Source: Patescibacteria group bacterium
GTDB taxonomy: Bacteria; Patescibacteriota; Patescibacteriia; Patescibacteriales; UBA12465
Length of the DNA: 40,863 nt
Direction: 5' to 3'
Assembly (NCBI GenBank): GCA_028681575.1
Contig: JAQUHX010000006.1
Coordinates: forward strand, 1 to 40,863
Shown: positions 34,976-40,863 of the stretch, piece after piece
Position numbering within the stretch: the stretch's first letter is position 1
Layout: each line of letters begins with the position of its first letter
Notes under the pieces: generated by a model
Seen by the model: the letters and a program-made list of their open reading frames with translations, nothing else
What the model was told of the DNA's origin: nothing
Databases searched by the model: none
Made by a program: the position numbers and the translations under genes

Positions 34976-35995
34976 ATGAGAACCAAGATTATTGCTACTG
35001 TTGGCCCAAAAACAGAGACCACCCAAACCTTAGAACCGCTTTTAAAAAGTGGTGTTGATGTCGTCCGTTTGAATTTTTCTCACGCTAGCGAGGAGCAATA
35101 TCTCCGAGTGCAGAAGATTATTAAGGATTTTAATAAAAAAAATCAGCGTTCAGTGACGATGCTTCTGGATTTGCAGGGACCAAGAATTAGGGTTGGAGTG
35201 ATTCCCCAAAATAATTTGTTAATGCGCTTGGGTGAGTCCTTTGTTTTTGAGTATTCTAAAAAACCTTATGAGCCAGGAGGCTCAATTCCAATCGATTCTA
35301 AGGAATTATCAGAAAACATCAAAAAGGGGCATCAATTATTTTTAGCTAATGGGGCAATTGAATTAATTGTTAAGAATGTTAAGGCGGGAAAGATAACAGC
35401 TCAAGTAATAAATAGTGGCGTCCTTGGTTCCCATAAAGGCGTTAATGTTCCTAATACTGATTTAAAGGGTTTTGGCTTAACTGCTAAAGACAAGCGTGAT
35501 TTAAAAATCGGTTTAAAAGCAGGAGTTGATTGTGTTGCCTTGTCTTTTGTTCAGACAGCTGATGATGTTATCCGTTTGCGAAAATTAATTGGCAAAAAAC
35601 CAGTTAAAATTATTTCTAAAATTGAACGGGGGATTGCTCTTGAAAATATCAGCGATATTATTGAGGCTTCGGATATGATTATGGTCGCTCGAGGAGATTT
35701 AGGGATTGAGGTCCCTTCAGAGCGTTTGCCAATCATTCAAAAGAATTTAATTAGTCAGGCTCATTGGTATAAGAAGCCGGCTATCTTGGCGACGCAAGTA
35801 ATGACTTCAATGATTAAAAATCCCCACCCAACTCGAGCTGAAGTAAGCGATATTGCTAATGCGGTTATTGATGGGGCGGATATGATTATGCTTTCTGATG
35901 AAACCGCTATTGGTGAATATTCTTTAGAAGCAGTAAAAATGTTAAAAAAAGTAATTACTTATACGGAGGAGAGTTTGAATAAAAAATATTTTTAA
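34976..35995 (+). CDS. pyk: Pyruvate kinase, short form (barrel + B domain only)
   Basis: RTKIIATVGPKTETTQTLEPLLKSGVDVVRLNFSHAS; LLDLQGPRIRVG; ISKIERGIALENISDIIEASDMIMVARGDLGIEVPSERLPIIQK; KPAILATQVMTSMI..PHPTRAEVSDIANAVIDGADMIMLSDETAIGEY; ends right after the barrel. Confidence 0.93.
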   Translation: MRTKIIATVGPKTETTQTLEPLLKSGVDVVRLNFSHASEEQYLRVQKIIKDFNKKNQRSVTMLLDLQGPRIRVGVIPQNNLLMRLGESFVFEYSKKPYEPGGSIPIDSKELSENIKKGHQLFLANGAIELIVKNVKAGKITAQVINSGVLGSHKGVNVPNTDLKGFGLTAKDKRDLKIGLKAGVDCVALSFVQTADDVIRLRKLIGKKPVKIISKIERGIALENISDIIEASDMIMVARGDLGIEVPSERLPIIQKNLISQAHWYKKPAILATQVMTSMIKNPHPTRAEVSDIANAVIDGADMIMLSDETAIGEYSLEAVKMLKKVITYTEESLNKKYF

Positions 35996-35999
35996 AATT

Positions 36000-37283
36000 A
36001 TGAAAATTAAAACCATTGATGCTTACCAAATTATAGATTCTCGCGGCAATCCAACGGTTGCGGCTACAGTTACCTTAGAGAACGGTGCTTCCGGTTGGGC
36101 AGCTGTTCCGAGTGGGGCTTCAACTGGTAGCTATGAAGCGGTTGAGTTAAGAGATGGTGCTAGTGCTTATGGTGGTCTTGGTGTTAGTTTGGCAATAAAA
36201 AATGTTAAGGAAAAAATTGCACCAGTTTTGATTGGTCAAGTAGCTAGCGAACAAGCAGCAATTGATAAGTTAATGATTGATTTAGACGGGACACCAAATA
36301 AGGCTAATTTGGGAGCCAATGCAATTTTAGCTGTGTCTCTCGCAGTTGCTCGGGCGGCGGCGGCTGGCCTTAAGCAGCCTTTGTATAAATATTTAGCTCA
36401 GTTTAATCCGCGTTTTCAGGGAACTTATAAATTGCCGTTACCAATGTTAAATATTTTAAATGGGGGTAAACATGCTGATTGGGCAACCGATATTCAGGAA
36501 TACATGATTCTGCCAGTTGGGGCGAGGAATATGGAAGAAGTTATGAAAATGGGGACAGAAATTTACCAAGCCCTAAAAAAAACCTTAAAGAGTAAAGGTT
36601 ATCAAATTACGGTTGGTGATGAGGGTGGCTTCGCTCCGGCAGTTAAAACTAATTCCGAGGCTTTTGATTTGCTGAGTGCGGCAGTTAAGAGTGCTGGTTA
36701 TGAGCTCGGTAAAGAGGTGGTCTTTGGTATCGATGCGGCGGCGACTGAATTTTTTCACAATGGTGAATACGAATTAAAAAAAGAAGGCAAAATACTCTCA
36801 GCTAATGAATTGGTAAAATTCTATCAAAATTTAGCTAGTCAGTACCCACTTATTTCTTTTGAGGACGCGTTGGCGGAAGATGATTGGGCAGGTTGGCAGG
36901 AATTTATGACGGTTTTTAATAATAAAACTCAGGTAGTTGGTGATGATTTGTATGTAACTAATGTTGAACGCTTAAAAAAGGGAATTGCCACTGGAGCCAG
37001 TAATTCTATTTTAATTAAGCTCAATCAGATTGGCACCTTAACAGAAACAATTACGGCTATTAATTTAGCTTTAGAGCATAATTTTACCGCAATTATTTCT
37101 CATCGGAGCGGCGAAACTGAAGATTCTTTTATTGCTGATTTGGCGGTTGCCCTCGGGGCCGGCCAAATCAAAACTGGGGCCCCCGCCCGGAGTGAGAGAA
37201 CGGCTAAATATAATCGGCTTTTGGCAATCGCGGCTGAGTTGGGCGAAGCTGGGGAGTTGGCCACTTTTCCTTTTTTGCGTTAA
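36000..37283 (+). CDS. eno: Enolase
   Basis: IDAYQIIDSRGNPTVAATV; VPSGASTGSYEAVELRDG; LPLPMLNILNGGKHAD; VGDEGGFAP; SFEDALAEDDWAGW; KLNQIGTLTET; ISHRSGETEDSFIADLAV. Confidence 0.97.
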   Translation: MKIKTIDAYQIIDSRGNPTVAATVTLENGASGWAAVPSGASTGSYEAVELRDGASAYGGLGVSLAIKNVKEKIAPVLIGQVASEQAAIDKLMIDLDGTPNKANLGANAILAVSLAVARAAAAGLKQPLYKYLAQFNPRFQGTYKLPLPMLNILNGGKHADWATDIQEYMILPVGARNMEEVMKMGTEIYQALKKTLKSKGYQITVGDEGGFAPAVKTNSEAFDLLSAAVKSAGYELGKEVVFGIDAAATEFFHNGEYELKKEGKILSANELVKFYQNLASQYPLISFEDALAEDDWAGWQEFMTVFNNKTQVVGDDLYVTNVERLKKGIATGASNSILIKLNQIGTLTETITAINLALEHNFTAIISHRSGETEDSFIADLAVALGAGQIKTGAPARSERTAKYNRLLAIAAELGEAGELATFPFLR

Positions 37284-37312
37284 AGTTGTTGGTCGCCATT
37301 ACCCTTATTGTT

Positions 37313-38416
37313 ATGAGAGTTTTTAAATATCTCAATTGGACAATTTTTATTGGCAGCCTTTCTCTTGTTTGGTTTTTGGTTACTTGGCTTTTTAGTTGGT
37401 CAGCCTTGTCGGCAAAAATTATATCGGTTCTGATTTTTTCTGCTTTTGCTGTTTTGACAGTAGTTGTTTTTAAGAAAAATAATAAAAAAGATTCTTGGTG
37501 GTGGAGGTTTCTCTACCACTTTGTTTTTGGCACTCTAGGAGTGGGGTTTATTTTTTTATTGTTAACAGTCTTAGGAGTTTTGATTTATAAAAGTCTCGCT
37601 TTTTTTGGAATCTCAATTTCTTTTTCAGTTTTAAGAATTTTTATTTTAACTTTTACTTTTAGTTTGTCGCTAGTGGGTATTTATCAAGCTCGTGAGCCGA
37701 AAAAGAAAACTTACGAAGTAAAAATTAATAATTTGCCTGATTCTTGGGTGAACAAAAAAATTGTTCACATTGCCGACCTCCATCTTGGCCCAATCTGGCG
37801 GCAGAAATTTTTAAAGCGCGTGCTTAAAAAAATTGAAGCTCTAACTCCGGAGGCAATTTTTATTAGTGGCGATTTTTTTGATGGCAGTCAGGCGGATTTT
37901 TCTTGGCTCGGGGATTTATTAAGTAAATTTCAGCCGTCCCAGGGGGTTTATTATTCTTTTGGTAATCATGATTTAGATTTAGGAGCTGAGAAAGTTCATA
38001 AATTATTAGACCCTTGGCCAATAGAAATCTTGGAAAATAGTTTAGTGCTTAAATCGGGTTTACAGATTATTGGCCTTAATTTTCAAGATAGAGACAATTA
38101 TTTAGCTCCCGGAGATCAATTGGCGAAGACTTCTTACCGGCCGGAATTGCCAAGCATTCTCCTTTATCATGAGCCTAAAGATCCGTTCGCTTTTAAAATT
38201 GCGGGAATTGATTTGCAGTTATCTGGACACACTCATGGTGGTCAAGTATTTCCTTTTAATTTATTAGCTGCTAAGCTTTATGGCTGGCGTGCTCATGGTT
38301 TATATCAGGATGGTCACTATCATTTATCGGTAACGAGCGGCTTAGGGACTTGGGGGCCGCCCTTGCGTTTAGGGACTCGCTCGGAAATTGTTTTAATTAC
38401 TCTAAAGAAAGCATAA
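37313..38416 (+). CDS. Membrane-anchored metallophosphoesterase (YkuE/YaeI-like)
   Basis: Four N-terminal hydrophobic segments; IADLHLG, ISGDFFDG, FGNHDLDLG, LLYHEPK, LSGHTHGGQVFPFN. ORF track starts at TTG 37286. Confidence 0.9.
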   Translation: MRVFKYLNWTIFIGSLSLVWFLVTWLFSWSALSAKIISVLIFSAFAVLTVVVFKKNNKKDSWWWRFLYHFVFGTLGVGFIFLLLTVLGVLIYKSLAFFGISISFSVLRIFILTFTFSLSLVGIYQAREPKKKTYEVKINNLPDSWVNKKIVHIADLHLGPIWRQKFLKRVLKKIEALTPEAIFISGDFFDGSQADFSWLGDLLSKFQPSQGVYYSFGNHDLDLGAEKVHKLLDPWPIEILENSLVLKSGLQIIGLNFQDRDNYLAPGDQLAKTSYRPELPSILLYHEPKDPFAFKIAGIDLQLSGHTHGGQVFPFNLLAAKLYGWRAHGLYQDGHYHLSVTSGLGTWGPPLRLGTRSEIVLITLKKA

Positions 38417-38418
38417 TT

Positions 38419-39417
38419 ATGAATTTATCAAAGGTTCACCAGAGTTTAGTCGGAGAAGCACAGTTTCGCCATGTTCAGGCTGAGCAGGCAATTTTTAGAG
38501 ATTTAGTAGATACTTGGGAATTAGTAACTAATTTTCCTAAAGATTTACGCGCCCGTCTTCAGAAAGACTGCCCGCTAGTTATTGAGGCTGAATTGATGAG
38601 CAGCGCCGATAAATCTACTAGTAAGGCTTTAATTACTCTTGAAGATGGTTTAAAAATTGAGACCGTTTTGATTAGCCAAAATGATGGCCGGCAAACTGTC
38701 TGTGTTTCTTCTCAAGTTGGCTGTCCTTTAGCTTGCGAATTTTGTGCTACCGGTCAAAACGGCTTTAGTCGTAATTTACTGGCGGCTGAAATTGTTGAAC
38801 AGGTTTTATTTTGGCAGCGTTATCTAAAGAAAGAGGGTTTAAATCGAGTCGATAATGTTGTTTTTATGGGCATGGGTGAGCCGCTGTTAAATTATGAGCA
38901 AGTTATTAAAGCTTTAAAATGGCTTAATGATCCGGAGACTTTTAATTTAGGGGCGCGGCGTTTATCTATTTCTACGGTTGGGATTCCAGAGGAAATTAAA
39001 CGCTTGGCTGGCGAACCACTTCAACTTAATTTAGCAGTCTCTCTCCATTTTGCTAGCGATTTACAACGGGAACATTATATGCCAATTGCCCGAAAATATT
39101 CTTTAGAAGAATTAATGAAGGCTGTTTCTCTCTACCAAAAAAAAGCTGGCCGCCAAGTAATGTTTGAATATTTGATGATTAGAGGAATTAACGATAGTGA
39201 TAACGATGCCAAGCTCTTGGCTCAGCTTTTAAGTGGACGACCACTTTCAATGGTTAATCTGATTCCTTATAACCCTACCGGCCGCTTTCTTCCTAGTACC
39301 CCAGAACGGGTTAGGGAGTTTAAGAAAAGTTTAGAAGATTTAGGTCTTAAAGTCACTAAGCGCCGCTCCTATGGTGGCGACATTGCTGCCGCCTGTGGAC
39401 AGTTGGCTAAAAAATAA
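38419..39417 (+). CDS. rlmN: Dual-specificity rRNA/tRNA adenosine C2-methyltransferase RlmN (radical SAM)
   Basis: CVSSQVGCPLACEFCATGQNGFSRNL (CxxxCxxC); VVFMGMGEPLLNYE; STVGIPEEIKRLAG; C-terminal RRSYGGDIAAACGQL cysteine. ORF track start 38350; ATG 38419 is just past the upstream stop. Confidence 0.96.
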   Translation: MNLSKVHQSLVGEAQFRHVQAEQAIFRDLVDTWELVTNFPKDLRARLQKDCPLVIEAELMSSADKSTSKALITLEDGLKIETVLISQNDGRQTVCVSSQVGCPLACEFCATGQNGFSRNLLAAEIVEQVLFWQRYLKKEGLNRVDNVVFMGMGEPLLNYEQVIKALKWLNDPETFNLGARRLSISTVGIPEEIKRLAGEPLQLNLAVSLHFASDLQREHYMPIARKYSLEELMKAVSLYQKKAGRQVMFEYLMIRGINDSDNDAKLLAQLLSGRPLSMVNLIPYNPTGRFLPSTPERVREFKKSLEDLGLKVTKRRSYGGDIAAACGQLAKK

Positions 39418-39432
39418 TTTAATTTTATGTTT

Positions 39433-39460
39433 AAAAAACCTATCATTTTGATAGGTTTTT
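39433..39460. terminator. Bidirectional intrinsic terminator between convergent rlmN and the secreted protein gene
   Basis: AAAAAACCTATCA-TTT-TGATAGGTTTTT; A/T tracts on both sides serve both strands. Confidence 0.8.
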
Positions 39461-39476
39461 AGGTTATTTTTGAATT

Positions 39477-39839
39477 TTAGTAAAAAATCCATGAGACGGT
39501 GGCATTAATGTCCGTTGTTCTAAATATTGCCATATAACGAACATTGTCATTTGTGCCACTGTGTAAAAGCACAGTTTGTTGATTTACTCTACTAGTGTAA
39601 AAATTTTTCCACCCCGGATAAGTATCACTTTGCCAATATACAGAAACTTCAACATAATGCGGCCAAAGATTAGAAAAATTGTAATAAAAATAATAATCAC
39701 CGATAGAATTTGGTGAAAAGTAAACGCTAAGGTCTCCATTGATCGGCACATTGTTTCCGCTGGTTTGGGCAGATAAATTAGAAGGTAGAGCCACCCATAA
39801 AAATAAAAAAATTAAAATAACCCCAGTAATCTTTTTCAT
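39477..39839 (-). CDS. Hypothetical small secreted protein
   Basis: Signal peptide MKKITGVILIFLFLWVALPSNLSAQT followed by an aromatic-rich, beta-like 95-aa domain; own terminator. Confidence 0.65.
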   Translation of the reverse strand: MKKITGVILIFLFLWVALPSNLSAQTSGNNVPINGDLSVYFSPNSIGDYYFYYNFSNLWPHYVEVSVYWQSDTYPGWKNFYTSRVNQQTVLLHSGTNDNVRYMAIFRTTDINATVSWIFY

Positions 39840-39985
39840 TTTTAATAATTTTTAAATTGTTAATAATCTTTTTCAATTATAATATAAATTTAATTATTTA
39901 ACAAATTTTTTTATTTACTTTTTTATAAAAATTAGTTAAAATACTTATATAAATTAAAAATTGTTTATTATTAAAAGATAAAAAC

Positions 39986-40863
39986 ATGTCTAAGCAAAAC
40001 AAAACTTATTTAAGTGCGGCGATGGTCATAATTATTCTTTTCGGTGCGGGCATCTATTTTTTATCAGGCTCTTCTGTTTTTAAAAATTATACTTGTGAAA
40101 AACGGGGCGGTGAGCTGGTCGGCCCCGATAAGCAAGAATGCTTTCCTAGAGATGTGAAGTTGGCAGCCACTAAAAATTTAAAAGGTAACACAATCACTAT
40201 TCCTGATAAAAGTGAAGAAGTGGCAAACCTTGACTCCTTAAAAAATAACTACGTTGCCGGCGCCCTTAAAAATACTACAGGGAAAATTGGTCAAGTGCTT
40301 ATTGACATTAATCAAGTAGAAAGTTTTTTAAATGGGGACTCATTTTTAGCTCCAATTCAAGTTGAGTATGAAAATGGAGACTATGCTCTTTATCTTGGAG
40401 CTTTTCAATTTGAGAGAGGTGATATTAGTAAAATAAATTTTCTTGGCGGGTATCTCGTTGCTGATGATGATAAGTATTTAGCAGATAAAATATCGGTAGA
40501 GTTAGGCGCTTATTTTCATACTATCAATGTTGCTTATCATCAAGAAAATGATTCTACTAACCAAAAGACGGCTATTATCAATTTAAACACGGAAGATGCT
40601 AAGTTTTATGTTGGTAAAAATTGTTCAGAGATTGCCAATATCGAAACTAGGGTCAGGGGTGATAATAAGGAGTATGAGGTTTGTGTTTGGGGTGACGGTA
40701 AAGAATGTGCCGTTTCTGCTTATGAGCAGGGGGCTTGTCCCTTAGATGGGTTTGAGATAGTAGGTTTAAATGAAGTTGATAAATACCTTAAGCTTCATGG
40801 AGTTTTATTGCCAGATGGTCGGTTTGTAAGCGATCCAGAACTGCCAGACTGTGATCAAGAAAA
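39986..40863 (+). CDS. Membrane-anchored protein of unknown function with a possible DUF333-like segment, truncated by the window end
   Basis: Frame open from ATG 39986 to the end (absent from the ORF track because it has no stop): MSKQNKTYLSAAMVIIILFGAGIYFLSGSSVFKNYTCEKRGGELVG...; 'EYEVCVWGDGKECAVSAYEQGACP' resembles DUF333. Confidence 0.7.
   Translation, partial: MSKQNKTYLSAAMVIIILFGAGIYFLSGSSVFKNYTCEKRGGELVGPDKQECFPRDVKLAATKNLKGNTITIPDKSEEVANLDSLKNNYVAGALKNTTGKIGQVLIDINQVESFLNGDSFLAPIQVEYENGDYALYLGAFQFERGDISKINFLGGYLVADDDKYLADKISVELGAYFHTINVAYHQENDSTNQKTAIINLNTEDAKFYVGKNCSEIANIETRVRGDNKEYEVCVWGDGKECAVSAYEQGACPLDGFEIVGLNEVDKYLKLHGVLLPDGRFVSDPELPDCDQE

Noticed and set aside
1-40863. Possible recoding of UGA (as in Gracilibacteria/SR1-type CPR)
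   Set aside because: TGA ends genes at natural places (Gmad2 gene at 14107-14109, rmlD ATGA overlap at 23412-23415); no in-frame TGA is needed to make full-length proteins

Overview
The window looks like a contiguous piece of a small-genome, Candidate Phyla Radiation (Patescibacteria)-like bacterial chromosome. That placement is an inference from gene content, compact operons and the domain types (DUF4012, Gmad2, stand-alone sigma region 4 + HARE-HTH). Nearly all genes are on the + strand and TGA is used as a stop, so the code is standard table 11. From left to right it contains: the 3' end of rarA; an orphan OmpR-type response regulator divergent from a lipoprotein adaptor + RND transporter pair; typA/bipA; a HAD-like protein; rnhB; a YgjP-type metallopeptidase; tRNA-Leu(CAG); a small hypothetical gene; tRNA-Val(CAC); a holin-like membrane protein; folC; a Gmad2 protein; cysS; dus; a short tsaB-like gene; a minimal division/cell-wall cluster (mraZ-rsmH-ftsL-like-ftsI-murF); rmlD-rmlA-GT2; a sigma-region-4/HARE-HTH regulator; a tight operon of membrane protein, GT4 glycosyltransferase, DUF4012 and DUF11-like surface protein running into tgt; pyk-eno; a metallophosphoesterase; rlmN; and two uncharacterised secreted or anchored proteins. 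I see no CRISPR array, transposon, prophage or recognisable defence island. The best candidates for something under-described are: (i) the 26.4-33.7 kb envelope module; (ii) the sigma4-HARE regulator with an inverted repeat at its start codon; (iii) two consensus DnaA boxes upstream of the mraZ promoter; (iv) an RND pump with an apparent extra transmembrane hairpin; and (v) enzymes with eroded canonical motifs (HAD without its Asp nucleophile, Tgt without its zinc cysteines, pyruvate kinase without its C-terminal domain). All family calls come from reading motifs by eye; no database searches were run.
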